Shown here piece after piece: positions 35,422 through 48,499 of a stretch of DNA of 64,000 nt. Numbering within the stretch: position 1 is the first letter of the stretch; each line of letters opens with the position of its first letter. The translations under genes and the position numbers were made by a program. This DNA comes from Coriaria nepalensis (Eukaryota > Streptophyta > Magnoliopsida > Cucurbitales > Coriariaceae): NCBI GenBank assembly GCA_027186245.1, contig CP114482.1, forward strand, positions 1,865,001 through 1,929,000. Reading direction: 5' to 3'. The notes under the pieces are model-generated. The model was given only the letters and a program-made list of their open reading frames with translations, had not been told where the DNA came from and did not search any database.

Positions 35422-35666
35422 TACATGCAACGATTAATCAACTCTTGCATTCGCGAGAAGCTGAAAACTTGAAAGCTAGAGACAGTAAGCCTGAGAGAGA
35501 AATCAAGGATGGAGCAAAGAAGAGATAAATTTCAAGAGAGATAGAGATATGCCGGCGCCGGCGTGAAACTGGCGCTAGCGATTGAGTGAGAGACTGTGAA
35601 AAAGAAGCTCCACAGCGAGAGAGCGAGATGAAGAGGAGGAGAAGCGGGGGTTTTTCCTTCTCCATT

Positions 35667-35705
<39 letters not shown>

Positions 35706-36000
35706 TTACGTTAAAATAAAAATAAAATTATATTTATAGGTAGAAAATTTTATTAGAAAATTTTATTAGACTTCAATATTTGTTGAAGTTTTCATTGAAG
35801 AAAAATTGATCTTGAGATGACATATAATGGGAAAATTATAGAGACGTTCATCTGAGAATCAAGCTAAGTCAAGCTAATAAGATCATAAAATTTACACCCT
35901 TATAATAATCATAAAATTGACTATGGTTCTAAGCTTTATGTTATTTTTAGGGTACAGTGACTCCCACAAATGAGACATTTGTCTTCATCAACCATTGGAA
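35422..36000. other. NDX upstream region
   Basis: Minus-strand leader rich in CT, then a (TA)n tract at about 35669-35700 that may serve as a TATA region about 250 bp upstream of the NDX start. No separate gene. Confidence 0.5.
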
Positions 36001-38230
36001 CGGGTGTACATATCCCGACACGTCGTTTTTTATATAACCTGTTTTCCCCTCCAAGAGGTAAGTAACCCGGCCCATATCACTAACCCTCATGATTCTTACT
36101 GTACTCTATTCCCATTGTACCCACTTCCAGCCCATTTTCGGGGGCTCGTTCCCCTCCACCGCTGCCATCATTCCGGCCCAATTACAGCACAAATCATCAG
36201 ACCCAAGACGCGCAGGCCCACCTACAGTTGCCTCATGCCCCTGACTCTTTGCAACTTGTTTTGGGCCCTTCATCTTCACGCCCAAATCAGCCAACAAACC
36301 ATTCAGACTCTTCTGATGGCCCAATTCGATTCTCCTCTCACCCTCGCTGGCCCACGATGCTCCCCTCACCCCACGGGCTATCGCATTTACTGCCCCTACT
36401 TCTATTCCTTTAATAAATCTGGGCCTCCTCTAACTTCTGCCTTTTTTTGCAGGTGGAACCCACTTCTTCATTGGCATCTTCTCCTACTTCCTCCCATGCA
36501 CATACCAGTGACCATAATAGCCATGCAACTCCAGCTTCCCAAACTCCAACTCCAGCCGCTACTGAAGCACCTCCACAACCCCCCATCGTCCCTACACACA
36601 ACCATCACCCAATGACAACTTGATCCAAAAATAATATCACCAAACCACAACTTATTCCCGAATCATACTCGGCCATTTCCACTCCCTTTGAGATAGAACC
36701 CACATGTTTCTCCGTCACCATTAAACACTATCAATGGTGTCTTGCCATGAACGCTGAGCTCGATACTCTCCTTTAAAATCATACATGGGCTCTCGCTCCT
36801 CCCTCCCCTCTCCCCCTTCGCCCCCCTTTCCATAAATATTATTGGCTGTCGCGGGGTTTACCGAATTAAATGCAAAACAGATGGTTCAATCGATCGATAC
36901 CAGGCCCGTTTAGTTGCTAAAGACTATCACCAACAAGCCGGCCTTCACTTTGAAGAAACATTCAATCCCGTGGTCAAACCTCAAACGATTCTCCTTGTTC
37001 TAGCACTCCCCGTCTCTCGCAAGTTGCCCATCCGCCAACTCGATGTTCAGAACGCATTTCTTCACGAAGGTCAAACCGAACCCATTTACATGTCTCAACT
37101 ACCGAGCTACACCCATCCGCACTTTCCTGACCATATTTGCCTTCTAAAGAAGTCTCTTTAGGGATTGAAACACCAGCTTGATTTTCGAAACTTAGTAGCA
37201 CTCTTACCTCTTTTGGATTTCATCCTTTTAAATATGATGTTTCTCGATTTATTTTCTCAGGTACACACCCCATTTTCCTCCTTGTTTATGTGGATGACAT
37301 CACCATTACCGGCTCCTCTCCGATGGCTATTCATGATCTTCTTATCAAATTACATGCCACATTCGCCATCAAAGACTTAGGGCCACCTCATTTTTTCCTT
37401 GGGATTGAAGCACATCATTACTCTACCGGCCTCTATCTCAATCAATCTTTGTATATTCATGATCTACTCCATTGCACCAACATGTCCAACACCAAGCCCG
37501 TTTCGAGCCCAATGTCCAATGCTCACAACCTCAATTAGTTCAATAGTGATGCGACCCCACCTTATATTGCAGTACTGTTGGTGCCATTCAATGTGTCATT
37601 CTCACAAGTCATGATCTGTCTTTTGCCGTCAATAAGGTATGTCAGTTTATGCACCGACCCACAATCAATCATTGGTTGCTTGTTAAACGCATCCTCCGGT
37701 ACCTAAAAGGCACTCCCCACCTAGGCCTTCACATTCGTCCAAGTCCATCCATCACCATTAATGTCTTTATCAATGCTGATTGGGCCGGTTGCCCTGACGA
37801 TTGTCGCTCCACCACCAGATATTTAGTCACCTTCGGTCTAAATATCATCTTCTAGAGTTGCTGTAAGCAGCATATTGTTGCCCGTTCCAACACCGAAGCC
37901 GAATATCGTGCCCTCGCCAACTCCACAGTTAAAATTATTTGGTTGCCGAACTCAGCATTAATTCCCATGATACACCAACCCTCTAGTGTGACAAAATGGG
38001 CACCACATATCTAGCAGTCAATTTGATTCAACATTCCATAACAAAGCATGTCGCCATTAACTTCCACTTCATTAGAGAAAAAGTTTCCCTCTGCAAACTT
38101 CGAGTCTAGTTCATTACCGGCAAAGATCAACCGGCCGACATCCTTACAAAGCTGCTTGTTGCATCTCGATTCTCATTTTAATGTGACAAGCTTACCATGT
38201 CTCAATAAATATTATAATTAATCAGATTAT
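36000..38230 (+). mobile_element. Ty1/copia retrotransposon relic (reverse transcriptase and RNase H)
   Basis: Degenerate pol in several frames. A Pro-rich stretch (about 36.05-36.6 kb) is followed by the pre-RT linker, then RT motifs (ARLVAKDYHQQAG at about 36903, RQLDVQNAFLHEG at about 37035, a YVDD-type box near 37289) and RNase H (RILRYLKGTPHLGLH at about 37690, then a NTEAEYRAL-type motif near 37890). Stop codons, frame changes and an internal loss between the LKKSL motif and the YVDD box show it is dead. Gag, protease, most of integrase, LTRs and a target-site duplication were not found. It sits between NDX and HISN4. Confidence 0.9.
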
Positions 38231-39834
38231 AAGACAAAAAAAAATAGATTAAAGAAGGGAATTGAAGAATTTATTCCAACAAATCTGATTCAGATTGCTT
38301 GTTTGTTACCTTTTAACAGTGAAAATTGTCTCAACATCGATAGAAGAGAACCCTATTACATACAAAACAAACTTAGTAATTTATGCAAACATATAACTTA
38401 CATATGGTACATCGAAATTTTAGTGCTGTGTAATCAAAGATACTACATGTACACTTTTAAAGGATTTGTTGATGATTGCATAGAATGAAAATATTGGATA
38501 TTCCTTAGATAACACTCTAAGCCAATCTTTTGTTGTCGAAACCGGAACCAAATCATATTGAGGAAGAAGCAATGATTGATCCTTAAATAGAATGACTTGA
38601 GAAAATATAACAAACCAAATTCAACAAAATTTAGTTAGCAACAGATTCATAAAACATTCATAAGAAAGAAAGAGGATAGAGCCATTAGAGATACCAGATC
38701 TCAAGAGGGATTTGTAAGAACAAGGACTGTGTTTAGATGTCCTCAATGCTCACCCTTTTTCAGTTTTGTTCCATATAGTATAAAGAAAATTGTATTAAAT
38801 ACTAAAGAAGGCTAATGTAATTTTTTGACTTATACTTTATTCATAAGAAAGGGAGAAAAAAACAAGAAACAAGCGATTAAGGAAAAAAAAAATCCAGTTG
38901 CTTGTCATAAAAAAATGGGGCAATTATAATGGAAAAACAAAATAGTAAATATGAAATAAGTGTAAGGGTAATTTTGGAAAGAAATGCTGAATTAGCAATC
39001 TGTGGGATTAACCACTGGCTTAGGCTAAATTTTTAATTATTCTTTTATCTATATATATATATATATGATATATATAATTATTAAAAAGATAATTAATTAA
39101 AATTATAAAATTACTATGAAAAAAGGCAAAAGAATAATGACTTGAAAAATGGCCATGAGAATTTTCAAATTCAAACCTAGACCAATCGTACTCTCTAATT
39201 AGAGGTAGTGGTCCGTGCCGACACGATACAAAATTGAATATAATAATGAGTTATAAAATGTGACTTTCGTGTCATACCAGCCCATGCATCCATTTTGACC
39301 CGTAAGGTTTTTTATTTTAATTTAATTTTAAATAAAAAAAGAGTTCAAATAATTAATAAAATACTAATACATGATTAATTTAACACTTTACATAGAATAA
39401 GATGTTAATATGAGTATGAACATATATTTTACCTGTTATTTGGATTGAGTATGACACAACAACATAGTGACCTCAATATGTTCATTCTTCGATACGTACT
39501 AAAATATGACTATCCACTAAATACTTTGATATTTGATAAGCTAAGAGCTTGAAAATTTGAGAGGAGAGGGAAAAATAGAAGTACTATTAAACTATTGAAG
39601 TGTGAAAATTGTGAAGGAAAATATAAGGTGGGCCATTTGGGTATGTATTTTGATTCGTATTTTTAAAAGTATTTTAATGACATATCACAATTTAAAGAGG
39701 AGGTAAGCATGTCAAATCATATTAGATTTATCTTTTGATTAACTTTTAATAATTGTAAAAAATACTTTTAAAAATTTAATAATTATATTAAAATTTTAAA
39801 AATTATATTTTCAGTTGTTTATAAGGATGGGGAG
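38231..39834. other. Intergenic AT-rich region
   Basis: No recognisable gene. Short open frames near 38.3-38.5 kb have no family features. A slightly GC-richer stretch near 39.2-39.3 kb may be repeat-derived. Confidence 0.5.
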
Positions 39835-40180
39835 ATTTGATCGTCGAGGAAGTATGGAATAGCATGGAGAGAAGAGGTTATTACCCGTGTGTTCCACCTT
39901 ATGCTGTTATGATTCATGGTTTTGTATGAAGAGAGGGAAGCTAGAGGAAGCTTGTAAGTACTTTGAGATGATGGTTGAAGAAGGGTTGCTGCTTATGGTT
40001 CGACTGTTGAGTTGTTGCGCAATCGGTTGTTGGGTTTAGAGTTGACGGATCAGATTGAGATTCTTGCCGAGAAGATGAGGCATAGTAGTAGTAGTTTTTC
40101 GATGATTAAGCAGACGGCAGACGGAATATCTTTAGATTCCCAATCGAAACAGAAGTTTTGTAAACTAGAACTAACATTTT
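39835..40180 (+). pseudogene. PPR gene fragment (P-class, C-terminal part)
   Basis: A read of the plus strand in two to three frames gives a PPR C-terminus: WNSMERRGYYPCV, then MIHGF, then KLEEACKYFEMMVEEG, then YGSTVELLRNRLLG and DQIEILAEKMRHS. Frame breaks occur near 39930 and about 39990. There is no N-terminal part, so this is a dispersed fragment just beyond the 3' end of HISN4. Confidence 0.75.
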
Positions 40181-40398
40181 GAATGTAAGAATGTCTATTT
40201 ATTAATATGGAACATCAAAATCTCTTTCGGCTGGTTGGATGATTTGATATAGGCTTCAAAAGATTACACTTAATGACCAGGTTGAATAAATAGTCAAATC
40301 ATAAGCCTAGCAGGGAGACAAAACATACACAAATGACAAACATGCTGTCAAGTAAAATGTTAAAACTTCAAATATGTTGACAAACATATTGGATCTGA

Positions 40399-43300
40399 TT
40401 ACAATCTGACTTCAATTCCCTCCGCTACCAAGTGCTCTTTCACAGACTTAATAGGCACCTGCAATGCACAAAATCCAGATCCGACAAAGGACGGTATTAA
40501 TATAAAAGACGAATAATTTGGAACTAAGATGAAATATGGTGACCAACGGAGTCAAAAGTCAACCAAACCTCCTTCCGATGAAAGATGCCGGCAGCAAGGG
40601 CAGCAGATGCATTTGTTTTCCGGAACACCTCAGAGAAATGCTGAGCTGATCCGGCACCACTACTTGCAATTACAGGGATGCTTACAGCGTCTGAAACTAG
40701 CTTTATCAGATCTATATCAAACCCTTTCCCTTGACCTGATCAAACCAACAATCAAACTAATTTTAATAAATTAAATATGATTATATTTGACATGGATCAA
40801 GAGGATGGGTGTTATTTTCACCATCACAGTCAATGCAGTTGAGTAGTATTTCTCCAGCTCCGAGTTCCTCGACTGCTATTGCAAGCTCATAAGCCCCAAT
40901 TGGTCGACCTTCTCTCCCGCCATTAACCTTAGTGGGACAAAAAAAAGATAAATTTTTGTAGAGGCAAAAAAGAATAAAAATGCAGTAAATGTTGTAAACA
41001 ACAATTCACAGAGGAGGAAAGGAAAGAATCATTCTTACCGTGCACTGATACCATGCATATTCTTCTCCGTTTGGACCTGAAACCAACATTACGAGCAGTT
41101 GAGCACATTATTGAACATTTTGGGGATCTATTTTAACCTATAAGAGCATAAAGAGGAAAATTAAGACATTAAAACAAAGAATAAGAAATGAACATCTATT
41201 TACCTGGGTGTGTTGCTCTTACAGTCTTGAACTCCACGTCTTTAGGACTTTTGACATATACCCTACGAGGATCAATACTGACAACAACAGCCTGTAGAAA
41301 AGATGTAAGTAAACTCAGTAAAAGGCAGCTTTTTTTATGCTATTAGAAGAAAATAAATGATAAGAGCTTGTACACAACCGAATTTTGATCGGGGAATCAC
41401 CTGATTTCCATAAACAGTGGAGATCTGCTCTAAGCTACTCTTGCCAGACTTCACCTGATTGAAGACATCCAACAGTCGTTATAAGGGACATAAATAAGTA
41501 TAGAGATCCATAGTGAAACGAAGAATTGATAAATTAGTACATACTCCGCTTCTTAAATATTCTTCAGCAGCATAGACGGCATCACTTCCGATTGAAATTT
41601 TATCAGCTCCAGATCTGAAATACTCTGAAGCAACTTCCAAGCTAGAATAATGCCTTCGGAAAAGAGAGAGCGAATAAAATAAAAACGAAAAAAAATATAT
41701 ATATATGAACATAGTAATAACATGATCAAAATTAAATAAGGAATGATAATCATAGAGAATAATATAAACATAAACATATAAACGAAGGAACCGGGTGTAA
41801 AATCGAGAGTATACCTGCCATGTGCATCTACAAAATCTCTTATTCCACCACCAACTGTGAGTGGTACAAATACGTTTTCTGATGCATATCTTAGCACCTA
41901 AAATGCAAGGGAACAGGAAAATGAAAAAGAACCATAGCTCATTATGTATATTGATGTAAGATATATAAATAGTTATTGCCTCATGTGAAAAAAAACATTT
42001 TTGCTAGAAATGGACAATAACCTATATGACAAACCTGTAACATTGGCAAATCTCCCAAAGGGAAGTCACGGAAACCAGTTATGTTTAAAAAGCTGACCTG
42101 CATTATGAAAGCAAGTTTAAGCCATAAGACCGAATCTTAACATCAACCAAGAATATGCATTCAAAGGTCAGGAAGCACACCTCATCAGCCCCATCATTGT
42201 AATACTGTCCCGCAAGCTCCACTGGCTTGCCAAGATTTCTCACCTACAAAGTCAATCAATAATAATAATTTTCCATAAACAGGAAGAAATCATGTGCTAA
42301 TAAAAGTTAAATTATAATTATAACTATATATGCACACACCCTCAGAATATGCATATAAGACTGAGAGCTGTGTTACTGTGTAATGTGACAACAAAGATTT
42401 GTTATACCTCATTCTCTTCTGTATTCTCTCTTACGTCATACTGATCTCCTTTGGTAACAACAAGATCTCCATTGTCATTTGCCCTCACATCAAGACAAGC
42501 AATTACCTAGAAATAAGTAGAAAGCTCAGCAACAGCTTACAGAATCTGAGTCAAATTATATGGTATAAAGTCACAAACACCAATGGTGGGAGGAAAAAGA
42601 AAAAATTAGAATTCAAGCTAAAAATTTAACAAAAGTTGAAAATTAACTCAAAAGAAAAGTATTCTTAGTTTAGATACAATTACCCTCTTTGCAAGTCTTG
42701 AAGCTTTCCCTTCCGTCGACTTCTGAATTACATTAACATTCACTCTTTCAAATGGTTTAACAGAAGTTACATAATGGACATGAAATATAAAAGTGTTCAT
42801 GGCCGAAGCGTTAAAAAGGTTACCTTTGTGATACTTGACTTTGGATACAAGAATCTTCTTAACACAGATAGACCTACATCTGAAATTCATTCCCAAGTGT
42901 TATTGACAAGTAATCAATCTACATGGAAGTTTAATATGTATAAATATATGCGTACTTCCAAACAAAATTCCAATGAGAAATTCTTTGCTCTCAAATAATA
43001 AATGACAAGATATAAAGAGGGAAGAGAAAGACAAGGATTGCAGTTATGCCTATGTTGTTTTCAGAGTGAAGCGATATCTGTACATTCTAAACTACCACTT
43101 TTTAAGTACAACAATATCATAAAACCCATGAAAACCATCAATACTTGCCTCCGCTCTTTTCTGGGTGGAATTGTACTGCATGGACGTTTCCCCTTCGAAT
43201 AGAGGCTATAAACTTTTCACCATAATTGCATGTAGAAGAAACCCACTCTTTGTTTCTGTCTGACTGTATAAGATAGAATAATTAGAACAAGGCAGATGTG

Positions 43301-44998
43301 CTTGCCATAATTGCAAAGAGTCACCACTCTTTTTTTCAAAATTTGACTAGAATGGAAGAATCAGGCCATCTTTAGAGCACTTTCAGTCAAATGAAGTATG
43401 CAACATAGATAGCAGGGAAAAGAATGCATTTCCCTGAGACAACTACTTACCGGCACGGCACGATAAGAGTGAACAAAATATACATGACGGTTGGATATAT
43501 CCTCCAAAATTTCTGAGTCTTCAGCAATTTCCAGAGCATTCCATCCAATATGGGGTACTCTTAAACCATTGGAAGAGTCAAAACGCCCAACAACACCAGG
43601 AATCAAGCCGAGCCCTTTTACTGAGATACATAAAATCAACTATAAATTCAATTCCATGAAGAAATATGATATTTGCTATATACAGAGCATTTCTAGAACA
43701 CCACAATATAGACTCCACTATATCATCTCAAAAGTTGTGCCCATCCCCTAGGAAAAAATGAAAAAATAAAAAAATAAAAAAAGTTACTGAATGATGACAT
43801 CGAGTACTTAAGTCTACCGTGACTACTCTAATCATTACACATTACCTTCATAACACCACATGGATACAGGGGACACATTGTTTTCTTGTAACAACATTAG
43901 TTATTCAAAGAATGTCACCTCATTGAAAATATATCCAAAAGCTGACTTTCTGCAAAATTCCATATGCATTTTTTTAAATAAACTTCTATAAAAATCAAAG
44001 ACATCACAAGAACCTGGTCCATTCTCCTCGCTGGACTCAAAAAGTAGCTGAAGACCAAGACAAATGCCTAAAAATGGGTGATCATCCTCAATATAAGTAC
44101 ATAAAGCTTCAGCCATCCTGTCAATCATCAAAGAAATCAATTTTAACTAGACCACCTTGTAATTAGTGCTTGCCAAATTCATTTCTATCAGCAAGGTTAA
44201 GACTGCTAAAGAGCCAACTTCCGTTAACTAATGGGAAAAAGAAAAAGGAAAGAAAAATACATACCCCTTCTTGTTCAGTACATCCATGGCCGGAGCAAAT
44301 GCTCCCACTCCCGGAAAGATTAGACGGTCTGCCTCCAAAATGTCTTCTGGTGTTTGCACCTGTGTTTTCATTTTTCAGTTTAAGATAGACTGTTTTTCTT
44401 GTTAAAACCGAATATAAGTCTAAGGTGAAGAAAGGAAAGAACCAACATGAATAATTCTTTTTCCAGATTCAATACAACAAAATGCAAAGATTTTGATCCA
44501 ATGACCACCACAAAATACACCTTATCCTTCCTTACAAAAGATTTCATTAGTTTAATTTTCATTCCCAAGCTCATACATGAAGAAAATTCATACAAAATGA
44601 AAGGGTACTAAGAAGATAAGAAGTTTAATTTACATCTTTGATGTCAAAACCCAGGTGCCGAATCGCATTCCTCACGCTACGAACATTACCAGCACCATAA
44701 TCCAGCAGAGTTACAACTAAAACAAAAGGAAAAGAATGATCAAATGAGTGAAAATCTCATTTTAGACAGAGAATGACAAAGAGAGAGAGAAAGAAGTACC
44801 GGAATCTCCAGCAGAGGAAGTGCGGATAGATAGATTTCTAGAAGATTTGAATTTGAGTGGACAATTTCTCCTTGAGCTATTACGAAGTAAGGGAAGAGAG
44901 GAAGTAGAATGCGAAGAAGACAGCGATTGAAATCTAGTAGGCTGCTTTAACGAAGAGGAATTAGAAGAAGAAGCAACTGAAAATGGCGGTGCCTCCAT
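40399..44998 (-). CDS. HISN4: Imidazole glycerol phosphate synthase hisHF, plastid bifunctional enzyme
   Basis: Nineteen coding exons on the minus strand: 44998-44800, 44716-44634, 44359-44265, 44117-44014, 43620-43451, 43263-43149, 42879-42824, 42722-42684, 42506-42408, 42243-42181, 42097-42035, 41897-41815, 41653-41545, 41454-41401, 41291-41204, 41076-41039, 40927-40822, 40735-40569, 40458-40399. They total 1791 nt, or 596 aa, matching the plant enzyme. The Ser/Arg-rich first 60 residues look like a chloroplast transit peptide. The HisH glutaminase follows with nucleophile C145 in [11 protein letters not shown] and a His/Glu pair in VQFHPEKSG. The HisF cyclase barrel begins at about 287 (RVIACLDVR) and has SIDPRR and SSGAGS. 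The enzyme turns PRFAR plus glutamine into imidazole glycerol phosphate and AICAR in histidine synthesis. The intron after exon 6 uses a GC donor (GCAAGT). Confidence 0.97.
42880..43148 (-). other. GC-AG intron of HISN4
   Basis: The minus-strand donor reads GAG|GCAAGT and the acceptor TTTCAG|AT. Only this junction joins KSG to [10 protein letters not shown] in frame. GC donors normally have otherwise strong consensus, as here. Confidence 0.88.
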
Positions 44999-44999
44999 T

Positions 45000-46016
45000 G
45001 AAGCTCAGAAACCAGCTCTGTCTGCCTCTCTATCTCAATCAGATGTTGGTCGAAAGCTCGAACAGGAATGGAGAGCTGGAGAGGACTGAAGAAGGAATGG
45101 GACCGCCGCCGATGGTGGAAGAGAGGACCCGCCGCTTAACTAGAAAGTAGGAGGAGGAGGGAGAGGAATTCAGAACTATTCTTCTTGCGTGCAGAGTGAA
45201 CTGTGCTTGAAAAGCTTAGAAAATGAACGACGTATAGTTTCAGCGCTGGGATCCCGAAGATGGACAAATTATAATTTTCACCCATAAGTTTATAAATAAT
45301 AGCACTTGCACCCAAAATATTTAAGAACAAAAATTTACGCCTAAACGTTTAAAATCTAGGTTTTTAACACCCATCTGGGTTTTTCATTTGGGGTACAAGA
45401 AATTTGAATAGAACTAATAATCGAAAAAGTGAAAAATTGTCTTCAGAATTGAACAATTCTTTATACAAACATTCATCTTCTACTTTAGCAATAAAGCAGC
45501 AACTTTTCATTAAACTCTGAGTTCCCAAGCTCTTCTTCATGCATAATTGATGCAGCAACAGCTTCAAAATTTCATCAGCCAAGGTCATATTCTCATTATA
45601 GCAATAGTTGTTTTCTCCTCGACGCTTTTGCTTCGAACTGCAATTTCTGATTGTCACTGAAAGATCCCATTTATGCATTTTACGCAATCACCAAGTCAAG
45701 TGCCTGTTTCACATTGAAATCCAGAATTATGGGTCAAGAAAAAAGAGGGATAGAATAGGGATATAGGCTTCTAGCTTAAGAAATTACCATTCATAATTTC
45801 CTTCTTGTTTCTTCTCACCACCAATACCATCTTCTGGGTATAAATCCGAGATCCGAGATGTAATTCTAAGCACATGATATATATCCCACTGAGATGCTCT
45901 GATACCATCTGTAACGATATGAGGCACCCCTCGTGAGGGCCTAAAATGGTGAGAATCTCAAGATCTTATAACTGGAGCAATCCCTTTCTTCCAAGTGTAG
46001 ATACAAGTTCTTAGTT
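45000..46016. other. HISN4 promoter side and PPR-pseudogene 3' flank
   Basis: GA-rich HISN4 leader to about 45160, then AT-rich DNA. A 107-codon minus-strand open frame at 45364-45687 has no recognisable domain and lies downstream of the PPR pseudogene; treated as chance or 3' UTR. Confidence 0.45.
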
Positions 46017-48499
46017 TTACCCCAATCCCCATTTTACCAACTCTTCCAAACTATGCATACGTTGGCCAATAGACTTGTTGTCTTCAATCATGTTCTGCAA
46101 AATAAGTGAAGCTTCAGAACACCCTCCGTGAATTACGTACCGGTCTAATTTAACCAAGTACTTCAAAGAAACTTGAAGATCCTCTTTATGCAATTCACAA
46201 GTGATTATATTCTTCCATTCCCTTGATTTTCCGTCCAAGCATATACCATATAACAGAGCAGTAAAAGACACAGAATCCGGAAAAAATCCTATACCTATCA
46301 TATTTTATCACGCAGTTTGGAAAAAATCCAAACTGTAAAGCAGTTTTCACCATTCTATGCTGACAAAGGCAGATCAAAATACAATTATAAGCTGCCACCC
46401 TTTCGTCCCATCCATCAAGAACCATGTTTCCGAAAAAGTCTAGAAAAATCAACTTGCAATTCTCTTCCTTAGGAGTATTATTAGTTGAGAATCCATTTAT
46501 GAGGTAATTAAATGTGACACCATTAGGAACACAGTTCTTAATCAGCATTAGTTCGAAAAAGGAAGCAGCTTTGGCAAGCTTTCCTTCTTGGCAGAAACTC
46601 CTAATAAGAACACTATAAGTGACAACATTAGGTTCCACTCCAAGACACTGCATTTCTCTGAACATTTTCTCTGCCTTTTCAAAATCACTTTTAACGCAAT
46701 ATCCATTAATCAAACAAGTGTAAGTGACAACATTTGGTTCACATCTCCGTTTTACCATTTGCCCAAAAACATTCAATGCAGAATTCAAATCTTGCTGTTT
46801 TACAAACCCATCTATGATAGTAGAATAAGTAAATTTATCAGGTTTAAGACCCCCCCTTCCCTCATTCTATCGGTCCATGAAATTGCATTATCCATCATTT
46901 CCCATTTGCAAAACCCTTTAATCATGGAATTATACCCAACCACCCCTGGGTCTATGCCCTTTTCAATTGTGAGCTCAAAGAGTTTCTTCGCCTCATTAAA
47001 ATCACCATTTCTAATGAACCCATCAACAAGAGTGGCATAAACAAATTCATCAGGTATGATATTTTGATCCAGCATTTCAGAAAGTAATGTCTTAGCAATA
47101 GGAAGTTTACCTTTCTTGCAAAGTCCATTCATCAAAACATTGTAAATACAAGCATCAGGAAAAACCCCCTTTTCCATCATCTTTTCCTGGGTCGTCATTG
47201 CAATAGCCACTTCCCCTGCAAAAACTAGTCCATGAACAAGTGCTCCATAACAAGCCACATCCGCTTTGTGTCCTCCTTTTGTCATCTCAAGAAGTAAATC
47301 AGAGGCTTAGATATACTCCCCTTTTTTGGAATAAAAATGCACAAGAGGAGTATAAGTAAACTTATTCGGAACAAGCCCTCTATCTATTGCTCGATCCAAG
47401 AGCTTATGGGCTTCTTTATTGTTTCCATCTCGACAAGAAAACTTGATTAGAGTATTATACGTAGCAATATCTGGTTCACAGCCATTCTCTGCCATTTTTC
47501 TTATTGTCTCCTTTACTTCAACCACTTGATCAAAAGTGTATTGAGAATCAATAATGTTATTCTAAACTTGAACATTCACACTTAAACCCCTCTCTTTCAT
47601 TTCGATCAAAAGCTCCTCAATCATTTCAAAATCCCTTTTCTTGCAAAACCCATTTACCATAGCACCATTAGTTTCCAAACTAGGCAAAAATCCCTTCAAT
47701 TTCAACTCCTTAAGGACCGAATTAGCACTATCTACATCACCTTCTTTACAATATCCATTCATGAGTGTGTTGTAGAACACAATACTTCGTACACAACCTT
47801 TTCCCCACCTCTTCTCAATCAATTTCTTACCTTCCTCAACCTTCCCTTCTTCACAAAAACCCCTTACTATAATACAAGTACTATAATTATCCACACCATC
47901 ACTTTGAAACATTTCATCATACACCTTATGTGCAGTTTCAACTCTCCTCTGTTTCACAAGCAAATTAATTAATGAATTGCAAGCAAATACGTTAGGCACA
48001 GAATCATGTATCTTAACAACAAGATGATATACTTGAAGAGCTTTGTCGACCATCTGGAGTCCGCATAAGCAAGAATTAAATTGCTTAATGCTTCATGGGT
48101 GGACTTTACTTCTTCCATTTTCATACTCTTCAGCACGAATTCAACCTCGGAAAAAATTCGAAACCTCGCTAAGAGACTCTAGAGAGAAGAGTAAGCAAAT
48201 TCATTCACGGAACAAGAATGGGGTCGCTTGGAAGCCCAATCAAAGAACTTTAAACCCAACTCGACATTCGATATACGGTCCAAGACGAAATGGGTGACGT
48301 CGGAAAGACGAGTATCGGATTGGGCGAAGCGGTTGAGGATAGGTTGTTCCCAGTTTTGGTGGGTGTGGAGGATTTGGATTGTGTCGTTGACAAGCTTGCT
48401 GATGTGATAGTTGTAAGGGATGGGTGAAGAGGAAGAAGGCTGCTTCTTAGGTTTTGGCTTTTGAAGGGGTTTAATGCGAGAGAGAAGGGTTCTGGACAT
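46017..48499 (-). pseudogene. P-class PPR gene (At1g52620-like), multiply disrupted
   Basis: Read on the minus strand from ATG 48499, the sequence encodes a near full-length PPR array of the usual 35-residue P-type units, for example NVVTYTCLINGYC and DEFVYATLVDGF. At least six lesions break it: TAG at 48179-48181, a one-base shift near 48050, TAG at 47562-47564, TAA at 47307-47309, a frame change in a seven-G run near 46847, and an insertion-type lesion near 46300-46330. Homology continues cleanly across each break. PPR proteins bind organellar RNA; this copy cannot make one. The C-terminal GFFPDSVSFTALLYG resembles my recollection of At1g52620. Confidence 0.88.

Noticed and set aside
36000..36615. 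A 206-codon plus-strand open frame taken as a host gene
   Set aside because: It is a Pro-rich stretch directly upstream of degenerate copia RT motifs in the same direction, so it belongs to the element.
38303..38488. Open frame of 61 codons downstream of the copia relic
   Set aside because: Short, AT-rich, no recognisable domain.
45364..45687. A 107-codon minus-strand open frame
   Set aside because: No domain, no signal peptide and no clear promoter; it lies downstream of a dead PPR gene.
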